In this document: positions 22,818 to 31,677 of the stretch, one piece after another
Layout: each line of letters starts with the position of its first letter
Numbering within the stretch: the stretch's first letter is position 1
Origin: Agelas oroides
Taxonomy: Eukaryota; Porifera; Demospongiae; Agelasida; Agelasidae
Reading direction: 5' to 3'
DNA length: 64,000 nt
NCBI GenBank assembly: GCA_949130485.1
Contig: OX422187.1
Span: forward strand, 6,956,205 to 7,020,204
Made by a program: the position numbers and the translations under genes
The notes under the pieces: model-generated
Databases searched by the model: none
Told to the model about the DNA's origin: nothing
What the model saw: the letters and a program-made list of their open reading frames with translations, nothing else

Positions 22818-23466
22818 ATACATCCAGATAGGATCAGCTGTCTACCAACAAACAATTGGCATCCCTATGGGTACTGATTGTGCTCCATTAGTTGCGGATC
22901 TATTTCTTTTCTCCTATGAATTTGAGTTTATGAAATCCCTAATCCGAACTGACCTCTCTGTAGCAGCTAAATTTAGTAATACTTGCAGATATATTGATGA
23001 CTTGCTTACACTTAACAACCCTGATTTTCAAGCATGCATAGGCCAAATTTACCCCCCAGAATTAGAGCTTAAGAAAACTACAGAGAGCCATGACAGCTGT
23101 TCCTACCTGGATCTTAACATTAATGTCCTGAATGGTAAGTTTTGCACAGACTTGTATGATAAGAGGGATGCCTTCAACTTTTCAATAGTCAATTTTCCAC
23201 ACATGGATAGCAACATACCCTCAAAACCAGCATACGGAGTAGTAATTTCACAGTTAGTTCGATATTTGAGGATATGTTGTAATTACCAAGATTTTGTTTA
23301 CAGATCTAAACTACTCACAACCAGATTACTTAGACAGGGATACGTATACCAAAAACTCTGTAGCACCTACAAGACCTTTGTGCATCGCTACCCCAGGACT
23401 TTACAGAAGTACGGGAGGTGCCTTAAAACCATTATTACTGAATGCATTGCCATAGCTACTGTTTAA
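22818..23466 (+). pseudogene. Penelope-type reverse transcriptase, C-terminal half, copy 1
   Basis: About 216 codons are open to a TAA at 23464-23466. Visible motifs are GIPMGTDCAPLVADLFLF (RT motif B) and CRYIDDLL (motif C, with the YxDD catalytic aspartates). DSCSYLDLNINV follows in the region after motif C, and then comes the thumb region. Motif A and everything upstream are absent because the insertion is 5'-truncated. The frame happens to run back into the satellite to an ATG at 22744; that ATG is satellite sequence and not a native start. The protein lacks the finger domain, so activity is not expected. Confidence 0.85.
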
Positions 23467-23597
23467 CGCAGTCTGAACATGCAGTTTACTTGGCTTGTCA
23501 CATTTATGCACACACAGCCTTTAAACACGCACTGTTTGCCTTACACTGTTTGCCTTGTGCCTTATTAACAATACTTCCGGTACCTCCAGTGCCTCTG

Positions 23598-23622
23598 TAT
23601 GCGCGCGCGCGCACGCACGCGT
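23598..23622. repeat. Alternating purine-pyrimidine GC tract
   Basis: The 3' non-coding region of the Penelope fragment contains an alternating GC/AC run (TATGCGCGCGCGCGCACG...) of about 25 bp. Such tracts can adopt Z-DNA. The same tract is kept in copy 2 near 49874-49898. Confidence 0.7.
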
Positions 23623-23790
23623 CAATAACACGTAACGATCAATCGCTACGTAAGACCTTCGAACGAAAGACAGCTGCACGAAGAACAGCTGCACGAAGAG
23701 ACGGTGCTTTCGAGGAGTCTCTACCGACTTTTGAATAAGGCCAGCCACCTGACTGCATTCTGTGCATGAGATAGCAGTCCCCATTTCCCG

Positions 23791-23853
23791 GTCACCTCAG
23801 CGCAGCTGATGAGGCCTGGTATTGGCCGAAACGCGTCCTGCGCAGTGGGTGAC
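23791..23853 (+). ncRNA. Type I hammerhead ribozyme, copy 1
   Basis: Every core element is present in order. Stem I 5' strand: GTCACC (23791-23796), bulge TCA, GCGCAG (23800-23805). Core: CTGATGA (23806-23812). Stem II: GGCC / GGCC (23813-23816 and 23824-23827) with a 7-nt loop. GAAA: 23828-23831. Stem III: very short CGCG (23832-23835). Cleavage triplet: GTC (23835-23837). Stem I 3' strand: CTGCGC (23838-23843), bulge AGTG, GGTGAC (23848-23853). Both halves of stem I pair perfectly. Predicted self-cleavage falls after C23837. Minimal stem III is typical of Penelope-associated hammerheads, which are thought to act partly as dimers. The internal loop of stem I and loop II are placed for the usual tertiary contact. 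Confidence 0.93.
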
Positions 23854-23913
23854 TTTGCATAACATCTAGGCCTGTTTTATAAGGGAGATGTGGTTCGTTG
23901 ATTGTTCATGCAT

Positions 23914-26900
23914 GTTTATGTGCGGGAAAGATTTGATAACGCCGTTTTGACCTCAGAGGAAGTGCTGTGAAGCACGTCCAGGCCTGTTTAAGTGCCAGGG
24001 AAGGTCGAGAAATCAATTTTCCCCACATAGGAGTTCCTACCACTCTCGTGTATGCCTGTTTATGTGCGGTAAAGAGCTGATAACTCCGTTTAAACCTCCG
24101 AGGTGTTGTGAAGCACGTGCAGGCCTGTTTAAGTGCCAAAGAAAATCGATAAAGCTGTTTTCACGGCTGTGGAGGCCCTGTGAGTTTGCGGCAAGCCTGT
24201 TTATGTGCGGGAAGGACCTGATAACGCCGTTTTAACCTCCGAATAGGTGCTGTGATGTACGTGGAGGCATGTTTAAGTGCCAGAGAAGATCGAGAGAGCA
24301 GTTTTCACCGCTGTGGAGGCCCTGTGAGGTTGTTGCAAGCCTGTTTATGTGCGGGAAAGACCTGACAAAGTAGTTTTAACCTCCGAGGAGGTGCTGTGAC
24401 GCACTTGTAGGCCTGTTTAAGTGCCAGGGAAGATCGGGAAAGCAGTTTTCACTACTCTGGAGGTCCTGTGAATCTCATGCAAGCCTGTTGAAGTGCCAGG
24501 GAAGATCGAGAAAGCAGTTTTCACCACTGAGGATGACCTGTGAGGCTCGTGCATCCCTGTTTATGTGCGGGAAAGATCTGATAAAGCCGTTTTGACCTCA
24601 GAGGAAGTGCTGTGAAGCACGTGCAGGCCTGTTTAAGTGCCAGCAAAGGTCGAGAAATCAATTTCCTCCACAGAGGAGTTCCTGCGACTCTCGTGTATGC
24701 CTGTTTTATGTGCGATAAAGACCTGATAACGCCGTTTAAACCTCAGAGGAGGTGTTGTGAAGCACGTGCAGCCCTGTTCAAGTGCCAAAGAAAATCGATA
24801 AAGCTGTTTTCACCGCTGTGGAGGCCCTGTGAAGTTGGGGCAAGCCTGTTTATGTGCGAGAAAGACTTGATAACGCCATTTTAACCTCCGAGGAGGTGCA
24901 GTGAGGCACGAGCCGGCCTGTTTAAGTGCCAGAGAAGATCGAGAAAGCACTTTTCACTGCTGTGGCTGCCCTATGAGGTTGGTGCAAGCCTGTTTATGTA
25001 TAAGGAAGACCTGATAACGCCGTTTTAACATAAGGGGCTGTGCTGTGAAGCTCATGAAAGCCTGTTTCAGTGACAGTGAAGATCAAGAAAGCAGTTTCCA
25101 CCACTGTGGAGGTCCTGTGAGGTTGGTGCAAGCCTGTTTATGTGTGGGAAGGACCTGATAACGCCGTTTTAACCTCCGAGTAGGTGCTGTGATGTACGTG
25201 AAGGCCTGTTTAAGTGCCAGAGAAGATCGAGAGAGCAGTTTTCACTGCTGTGGAGGCCCTGTGAGGTTGTTGCAAGCCTGGTTTTGTGCGGGAAAGACCT
25301 GACAAAGTAGTTTTAACCTCCGAGGATGTGCTGTGACGCACTTGTAGGCCTGTTTAAGTGCGAGGGAAGATCGGGAAAGCAGTTTTCACCACTCTGGAGG
25401 TCCTGTGAATCTCATGCAAGCCTGTTGAAGTGCCAGGGAAGATCGAGAAAGCAGTTTTCACCACTGAGGATGACCTGTGAGGCTCGTGCATGCCTGTTTA
25501 TGCGCGGGAAATATCTGATAACGCCGTTTTGACCTCAGAGGAAGTGCTGTGAAGCACGTGCAGGCCTGTTTAAGTGCCAGGGAAGGTCGAGAAATCAATT
25601 TCCTCCACAGAGGAGTTCCTGCGACTCTCGTGTATGCCTGTTTTATGTGCGGTAAAGACCTGATATCGCCGTTTAAACCTCCGAGGAGGTGTTGTGAAGC
25701 ACGTACAGGCCTGTTCAAGTGCCAAAGAAAATCGATAAAGCCGTTTTCACCGCTGTGGAGGATCTGTGAGGTTGGGGCAAGCCTGTTTATGTGCGAGAAA
25801 GACCTGATAACGCCGTTTTAACCTACGAGGCTGTGCTGTGAAGCTCGTGAAAGCCTGTTTCAGTGACAGTGAAGATCAAGAAAGCAGTTTCCACCACTGT
25901 GGAGGTCCTGTGAGGTTGGTGCAAGCCTGTTTATGTGCGGGAAACACCTGATAACGCCGTTTTAACCTCCGAGGAGGTGTTGTGAAGAACGTGGAGGCCT
26001 GTTTAAGTGCCAGAGAAGATCGAGAGAGCAGTTTTCACTGCTGTGGAGGCCCTGTGAGGTTGTTGCAGGCCTGGTTTTGTGCGGGAAAGACCTGACAAAG
26101 TAGTTTTAACCTCCGAGGAGGTGCTGTGACGCACTTGTAGGCCTGTTTAAGAGCCAAAGAAAATCGGGAAAGCAGTTTTCACCGCTGAGGAGACCCTGTG
26201 AGGTTGGTGCAAGCCTGTTTATGTGCGGGAAAGACCTGATAACGCCGTTTAAACCTCCGTGGAGGTGCTGTGAAGCAATAGCAGGCTTGTTTAAGTGCCA
26301 GGAAAGGTCGAGAAAGCCCAATGTGGAAGTCCTGTGAGGTTGGTGCAAGCCTGCTGATGTGCGGGAAATCCTGATAAAACAGTTTTAACCTCCGAAGAGA
26401 TGCAGTGAAGCACGTGCAGACCTGTTTAAGTGCCAGGCAAGATCAAGAAAGCAGTTTTCACCACTGAGAAGGACCTGTGAGGCTCGTGAATGCCCGTTTA
26501 TGTGCGGGAAATATTTGATAACGCCGTTTTGACCTCAGAGGAAGTGCTGTGAAGCACGTGAAGGCGTGTTTAAGTGCCAGGGAAGGTTGAGAAATCAATT
26601 TTCTCCACAGAGGAGTTCCTGCGACTCTCGTGTATGCCTGTTTATGTGCGATAAAGGCCTGATAACGCCGTTTATACCTCCGTGGAGGTGCTGTGAAGCA
26701 CTTGCAGGCTTCTTTAAGTGCCAGGGATGATCGAGAATGCAGTTTTTTCCACTTTAGAGGTCCTGTGAGGTTCGTGCAAGCCTGTTTGTGTTCGGGAAAG
26801 AACTGATAACGACGTTTTAACCTCCGAGGAGGTGCAGTGAAGCACGTGCAGGCCTGTTTAAGTGCCAAAGGAAATCGATAAAGCAGTTTTCACCGCTGTG

Positions 26901-27240
26901 GAAGTCCTGTGAGGTTGGGGCAAGCCTGTTTATGTGCGGGAAAGACCTGATAACGCCATTTTGACCTTTGAGGAGGTGCTGTGAAGTACGTGGAGGCCTG
27001 TTTAAGTGCCTGAGAAGATGGAGAAAGATGCTTTCACCACTGAGGAGGACCTGTGAGGCTCGTGCATGCCTGTTTATGTGCGGGAAAGACCTGATAACGT
27101 AGTCTTAACCAACGAGGTTGTTCTGTGAAGCACGTGCAGGCCTGTTTAAGTGCCAGAGAAGATCGAGAAAGAAGATTTCACTGCTCAGGAGGCCCTGTTA
27201 GGTTGGTGCAAGGCTGCTTATGTGCGGTAAAGGTCTGATG
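23914..27240. repeat. 144-bp dimeric satellite with a 937-bp higher-order repeat
   Basis: Satellite block between the Penelope fragment and LINE copy 1. Two blocks of 937 bp (13 x 72 + 1) repeat in tandem: positions 24612 and 25549 are equivalent. The whole block is duplicated at 50190-53516 without net length change (offset 26276). Confidence 0.92.
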
Positions 27241-27381
27241 CTACTGGGTATTTGCAACAACCAGTCACTACAGAGGGCATTTGGCTATAGTTCAGCATAG
27301 CACTAACTTCGCTACAGTACACAGTCGAGTGACAGTAGGCGGGTGCTCGGTGGAGTACGAGTACATACTTCTACGTCACTT
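27241..27381. repeat. 140-bp repeat at the 3' side of LINE copy 1
   Basis: Begins CTACTGGGTATTTGCAAC and interrupts the satellite. It is identical or nearly so to 53517-53657 and 59935-60075, and is inverted relative to 58053-58192. It always sits just outside the LINE poly-T tract. Probably the terminal repeat of an older element that served as the LINE target. Confidence 0.75.
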
Positions 27382-27391
27382 CGCTCACGTT

Positions 27392-27392
<1 letters not shown>

Positions 27393-27431
<39 letters not shown>

Positions 27432-28330
27432 CAATAATTTTGTCATTAAAGACAAGGATACATGTATATAGCAACATTGGCTAATACTAGACATGATCCA
27501 TAAACTAAACTAATGAAGTAGAATGTACATGTAAGTATCTATTAAAGGCATGAACAGAAGAAGCACAAACGATAGATGAATCTAATTTATTCCAGTGAAA
27601 GATGGTTTGAGGGACAAAAGAATAGAAATATGAATTAGTTCTGGCGAAAGGACGATTTAAAACAAGATTGTGTGGTGCATGGTGACTAAGGGAAGTGCTT
27701 ACGGTGAAAGTTGTTTCATCAAAGTAACACAGTTTGTTGATAATCTTGTACAGTAGACTGAGTCGAGTTTCCAGCCTTCGGCATTCAAGTGATGGAAGGT
27801 CAGCAAGTTCCAGGAGATCTTGGTAACCGCTGTCCCATAGTCCGGTAGCCATGCGGCATGCAAATTTTTGAACATTCTCAAGTTCAGTTTTGTCCTTGCT
27901 TAGGTAAGGGGACCAGATGGCCGAGGCATAATCGAGATGGGGCCTAACGAGGGAGATGTAGAGTTGAAGTAGAGCACTACCCGGAGCATTATTGTAGAAT
28001 CTTCTGTAGAGAAGGCCAAGGATCTTCCTAGCCTTACTGCAGATTGATTGAACATGTTCACCCCAAGAGAGATCATGTGACAAGAGAACACCCAGATACT
28101 TGAACATTTCCACCTGTTCCAGAGAATGGCCTTCAAGCAAAAGTGGTGATGATGGTGTAGATACAGTTTTCCTGCGTGAAACAATCATGTATTTGCATTT
28201 ATCCCTATTGAGTGTGAGATGGTTGGTGCAGGACCAGTTCCCAACTTTATCAATATCATCCTGGAGTTTAGCAAAGTCTTCAGGTGAGTTGATGACTCGA
28301 AACAACAGGACATCATCTGCATACAGGGTT
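27393..28330 (-). mobile_element. LINE copy 1, 3' portion (CR1/L2-like)
   Basis: Minus-strand LINE. Its 3' end is an uninterrupted run of 36 T on the plus strand (the poly-A tail) at 27393-27428. The coding part runs from the catalytic YADD motif to the stop at 27505: LYADDVLLF, KCKYMIVSRRK, FKYLGVLLSHDLSW, and a C-terminal region with NVQKFACRMATG. It is cut at 28330 by a Penelope-like insertion and continues at 31404. In the intact layout of copy 2 these residues are contiguous with DGAKI upstream of YADD. Confidence 0.92.
27505..28330 (-). pseudogene. LINE reverse transcriptase, C-terminal part, copy 1
   Basis: About 275 codons starting just before RT motif C (YADD) and running through the thumb to the natural stop. 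The frame continues a little into the inserted Penelope-like DNA, giving a spurious N-terminus. It matches copy 2 residue for residue over the shared part. Because motifs A and B lie on the far side of a 3-kb insertion, this copy cannot encode a complete enzyme. Confidence 0.88.
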
Positions 28331-28915
28331 TGGGGTATCGGGTGGGGGAGCGCCAACACTGCTACGCACATCGTAGCTCCCATTTGTTGAGGCAAGGCTC
28401 GCATAGTTGTGTAAATTGTGTCTTCTCCTAATGCGTGGGGGTCGTTGAGGGAGAGGGGGGGGTGATGGCCACTTGTTCTGGATTATGCTGGGGGTGGGGC
28501 TGAATAGTTCGATGGATCCAGGTAGGGATTCTTCATGCTGGGGGCTAGTGCTATGGGAAGAGGTTAGACTGTTAGTGGGGCTAAGTGGAGGGGGAGGTGG
28601 CTGGTCCTGGGTGGAATCAGGGGTAGGGGCATGGACTGGGCTTGCGGTGGGTGTGGGGCTAAACAGTAAGGGGGAAGGGCTATGGTTAACAGATTCTATA
28701 CTACTTATACAGGGCATGCACGGGGTTACCGAGAGTACCAGCCTAAATTGGCTTTTTGGTGTCTCTTGTATGCTGCTGATGCTGTCATCCTGCGTCTGGG
28801 GGGGCTCTGACAGTATCTCCGGGGACGTAATCGGTTCCTCGGTATAGATCTCCCTGGACCGAAGGGCGTATCTCAGGCGAGTAGTATAGTGCAGTAGTTT
28901 CATAAATGACGTCAT
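28331..28915 (-). pseudogene. N-terminal region of a second Penelope-like ORF unit (Pro/Ser-rich)
   Basis: About 195 codons from ATG at 28913-28915 to the insertion border. It begins MTSFMKLLHYTTRLRYALRS and then becomes rich in Pro, Ser and Thr (PPPPPLSPTNSLTSS). It lies just downstream of the hammerhead-like region, where the start of a Penelope ORF is expected after a pseudo-LTR. Its end is the junction with the LINE. I infer that it is the amino-terminal part of the same protein whose C-terminal part lies at 29304-31403, in a head-to-tail arrangement. A separate ORF1 is the alternative. Confidence 0.5.
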
Positions 28916-28997
28916 ACTGCGGCGCTGCGGTATAGGCTTATTGATATGATGAGGACAGTAGGAGGGGGTTGGCAAAACTTTATTCTCTGCTTAGAGG

Positions 28998-29036
28998 CCC
29001 GACGTTTCGCTCATCTATGGAGAGCTTTTTCAAGGG
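28998..29036 (-). ncRNA. Degenerate hammerhead-like motif in the Penelope-like element
   Basis: On the minus strand the order is CCC, TTGAAAA, then stem II GCTC...GAGC with a 9-nt loop, then GAAA, C-GTC, GGG. This is the hammerhead plan with a 3-bp stem I and a 1-bp stem III, in the position expected for a Penelope pseudo-LTR. The core departs from CTGANGA at C3 (T) and G8 (A). Those two positions normally pair, so the change could preserve pairing as U-A. Cleavage is doubtful. Confidence 0.4.
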
Positions 29037-29303
29037 TAAGTACAATGAAATGAAACAGCGCTTAAATATAGGTTTGCTTAGTAACAGCGTGTATGATAAC
29101 TAGCAACGGCGTGTATCTAGTGATAGCGTGTTTGCCATGGCAACAGCATGCTATCGTAAACTATGTAAGGCCTAAGGGATACAGCATGTGAAAGGCCTAA
29201 AGGGACTTCAAATACAAACAAAAAATAATAAGGGACGTATACTCCAGGGAACGAACCCTGGAGGGACAACAAAACGGGAGCAATGGCAGTAGGTGTAGGG
29301 AGG

Positions 29304-31403
29304 CTATGGGATGATATTTAGTCCGTAGGGTTCTATTGTTCTTAAGGCCTTGATCCAAGCACTTTCTCTCTTCTTCAGACTTCTTTGATCTTCTGTGCTT
29401 TCAACTGGCTGGACTTGGATGTCAGAGGGGATGTGGTGGTTCTGTTGGACATGTCTATACAGGCGAGTTTGTACCCAGTTAGCTGGTCTTTTGGTGAACA
29501 TTTCTCTCAAATGGTTTCTGAATCTATTGTGTAAGGGTTGTGTGGTCATTCCTGCATATTGGACTTTACATCTAGTGCATGTTATTACATAGATGACATT
29601 CCTTGTTTTACAGCTAATGGTGTTTGTAATCTTGAGGTTGTGGTATGTACCTTTGGAGGTGCTCTTAATATAAGGTTTGGTATCGAGGGCTCTGCATGTC
29701 AAGCAGTTTTTACTGCATCTTTTGATTAGTGGGGGTGCATTCAGGGCAGGCAGGGGTTCACAAAGGAGAGTGAGGTCTCGGTCAATTTTATATACGATCT
29801 TTGAGTCCTCTAGTCTTGCTCGGGTAAGCTGTTTTCTGATGCTCTTATGGGTTCTAAAGGCTACCGTGGGTCTATTTGGGAAAAGTCTAGAAAGTAGCGG
29901 GGATTTCTCGATGAGGTGCCAGTGTTTAACAAGCAATCTTCTGAGGCGGTGTGTTGGTAAATGCGGTGAATATGTAGTAGTGAAAGTTAGGCGTTCATCT
30001 CCAGCGTGTGGTTTGCTTGCTAGTGTTTTTAGTCTGTCAGGGAATTTAATCCCTCTAATGCTCTCGTCTATGGTCTCTTGCCTATATCCTCTTTTTTTCA
30101 TATTTTCGACATGCTTCTCTCTGTGCGTTTGGAATGTAGCTTCGTTTGAGTTCGTTCGGAGGTATCTAAGTAGTTCTCCTTTAATGATACCCCGGCCCGT
30201 TCCAGGGGGGTGGGCAGATGAGGCATGTACATACTGTTGGGTATTGGTGGGCTTGATATGGGTTTTGATATCCAGGATGCCTTCCTTGACAAATCTCTCC
30301 CCTTTGTGTAAGCATAGGTCTAAGAACGTGATTTCGTCTTTTGAAAACTCGGCAGTAAAATTAATGCGCGGGTGTAGGTTGTTGATGCTTTTGATGAACT
30401 GTTCCAGGCTTTCTTTCGTGTCAGTCCACACTAAAAATATATCATCTATGTATCTCTTCCAATGTATGGGGGAGGGGTTTGTTTCAGAAAGGATTCTGGA
30501 TTCCAGTGCACCCATGAAGATGTTAGCATAGGCAGGTGCCATCTTTGTACCCATGGCTGTGCCTTGTTTCTGAATGTAAAATTTATCGTTAAATCTGAAA
30601 ACATTTTTGTAAAGAATGAGTTCTAAAAGCTTTTTTAGCCAACTGGTTGGAGGACACAGAGGGTCCTTGTTATCCCAGTTTTCAATGGCTTGAAGCGCAG
30701 CGTGAATGCCATCTTCCGTCGGGATGTTGGTGTACAATGAGGAAACATCCAGGGTACAAAGAATGCAGTCCTTGGGTAATTTAGTGGATTCTATGTATTT
30801 AACAAATTCATTTGTGTCTTTTATGTAGGAGGGGAGTGACTTCGCCAGGGGCTGAAGCCAGTGGTCCAAGTAAGCTGAAATCTTTTCAGTTGGACCATCA
30901 CAACCTGAGACTATGGGCCTAGCTGAGGGTGGGTTTTTGTGTATCTTTTTTAGGAAGTACATTTCCTGTGTCCTCACCATTCGTGGAGGTAGGAGGTACT
31001 CAGCAGTGGGTTTATCTATGTGTCCCTCTTGGTACATGGATCTAACAGCTTGGGTTACTTCTGCGGCTACTTGTTTAGTCTGGTCTTCCTGAAGCTCATT
31101 GTACGTATCTCTATCTGAAAGATGCTGTAAACCAGTTTCAATGTATTCCTGTCTATCTTGTATTACAACAGTGGATCCTTTGTCTGCCTTTTTGATGATA
31201 ATGTCTTTCCTTTTTCTAAGTTTTCTGAGGGCTATTCGTTGGCGTTGGCTTAGATTGTTTCTAGTCCTATGTGGTTTCAACTTGGTAGCTTCTATCTTGA
31301 GGGCATATATATAGTCTTCTAGGCAATTATTCGTTGATGGGGGGGGTATGTAATTGCTTTGGGGTTTAAATTTCCTTTTCTTTGGCCTGTTTTGCTGAAA
31401 CTT
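29304..31403 (-). CDS. Penelope-like reverse transcriptase with C-terminal GIY-YIG endonuclease (5'-incomplete)
   Basis: An open frame of about 699 codons runs from the insertion border to a stop at 29304. From the N-terminus it shows a basic stretch near NRPKKRKFKPQ, then KKADKGSTVV and FLKKIHKNPPSARPIVSG. RT motif A is LDVSSLYTNIP, motif B is GTAMGTKMAPAYANIFM and motif C is KRYIDDIFLVW. After the thumb comes a cysteine cluster (CSKNCLTC). Then comes a GIY-YIG nuclease with NVIYVITCTRC, VQYAGMT and the conserved arginine in NRFRNHLREMF. RT followed by GIY-YIG is diagnostic for endonuclease-bearing Penelope-like elements. No ATG is near the 5' border; the first methionine-like codon usually chosen (31278-31280) is TTG, so the native start lies outside the insert. 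Confidence 0.92.
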   Translation of the reverse strand, partial: KFQQNRPKKRKFKPQSNYIPPPSTNNCLEDYIYALKIEATKLKPHRTRNNLSQRQRIALRKLRKRKDIIIKKADKGSTVVIQDRQEYIETGLQHLSDRDTYNELQEDQTKQVAAEVTQAVRSMYQEGHIDKPTAEYLLPPRMVRTQEMYFLKKIHKNPPSARPIVSGCDGPTEKISAYLDHWLQPLAKSLPSYIKDTNEFVKYIESTKLPKDCILCTLDVSSLYTNIPTEDGIHAALQAIENWDNKDPLCPPTSWLKKLLELILYKNVFRFNDKFYIQKQGTAMGTKMAPAYANIFMGALESRILSETNPSPIHWKRYIDDIFLVWTDTKESLEQFIKSINNLHPRINFTAEFSKDEITFLDLCLHKGERFVKEGILDIKTHIKPTNTQQYVHASSAHPPGTGRGIIKGELLRYLRTNSNEATFQTHREKHVENMKKRGYRQETIDESIRGIKFPDRLKTLASKPHAGDERLTFTTTYSPHLPTHRLRRLLVKHWHLIEKSPLLSRLFPNRPTVAFRTHKSIRKQLTRARLEDSKIVYKIDRDLTLLCEPLPALNAPPLIKRCSKNCLTCRALDTKPYIKSTSKGTYHNLKITNTISCKTRNVIYVITCTRCKVQYAGMTTQPLHNRFRNHLREMFTKRPANWVQTRLYRHVQQNHHIPSDIQVQPVESTEDQRSLKKRESAWIKALRTIEPYGLNIIP

Positions 31404-31677
31404 ATTTTGGCGCCATCTGTGAGGTTGATCTCAGTAAGATCGTTAATATAGATCAGAAAAAGAAGGGGACCAAGAACAGAGCCCTGTGGTACTCCAGAAA
31501 TAACAGGAACAGGCAAAGAAGATTCACCATTAACCACAACAGACTGGGAACGACTAGCTAGATATCCACTGACCCAGTGCAGTATGTGGTCATTGAAGCC
31601 AAGATTCTCCAGTTTCTTTAGCAGAGGCAAGTGAGGGACACTGTCAAAGGCTTTCCGATAGTCAAAGAACACAGCAC
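31404..31677 (-). mobile_element. LINE copy 1, RT motif A-B portion
   Basis: This is the 5' remnant of LINE copy 1. It encodes FFDYRKAFDSVPH (motif A, catalytic Asp) and ISGVPQGSVLGPLLFLIYI (motif B), ending in DGAKI at the Penelope-like insertion. On its other side the LINE is cut at AGCAC, which is shared with the satellite sequence GAAGCACGTGC. The border is therefore a microhomology junction and not a classical target-site duplication. LINE copy 3 has exactly the same junction at 61085-61089. Confidence 0.9.

Larger units (their letters stand above)
22818..23906 (+). mobile_element. 5'-truncated Penelope-like retroelement with hammerhead ribozyme, copy 1
   Basis: A 1.09-kb insert carries the C-terminal half of a Penelope-type reverse transcriptase, a 3' non-coding region of about 440 bp, and a hammerhead ribozyme. 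The 7-bp CATGCAT is present at both borders (22811-22817 and 23907-23913), which marks a target-site duplication in the satellite sequence GTGCATGC. Association of hammerheads with Penelope-like elements is established knowledge. No GIY-YIG domain follows the RT, so this lineage differs from the GIY-YIG element at 28331-31403. An N-terminal endonuclease, as in Naiad-type elements, would have been lost with the 5' part. Confidence 0.88.
28331..31403 (-). mobile_element. GIY-YIG Penelope-like element inserted into LINE copy 1
   Basis: This 3073-bp insert splits the LINE between DGAKI and LYADD. LINE copies 1 and 2 align exactly on either side, with TT at both junctions (28329-28330 and 31402-31403). 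Read on the minus strand it has three parts. First comes an RT-endonuclease ORF already open at the 5' junction. Next comes a non-coding region of about 390 bp with a hammerhead-like fold. Last comes the beginning of another ORF, cut by the 3' junction. This head-to-tail order fits the partial tandem (pseudo-LTR) organisation known for Penelope-like elements. It looks largely whole in its RT-endonuclease region but incomplete at the 5' end. Confidence 0.88.

Noticed and set aside
25326-25821. Cys-containing 24-residue repeats (LFKCQGRSR, LFMCGKDL) as a zinc-finger or leucine-rich repeat protein
   Set aside because: The spacing matches neither C2H2 fingers (28 residues) nor the LRR consensus, and the frame is closed by TAA in most units.
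27281-27494. ORFs across the T-tract (poly-Phe or poly-Lys)
   Set aside because: They are translations of the LINE poly-A tail.
29677-30531. 284-codon plus-strand ORF opposite the Penelope RT
   Set aside because: It is antisense to a well-supported RT-endonuclease frame and shows no domain.
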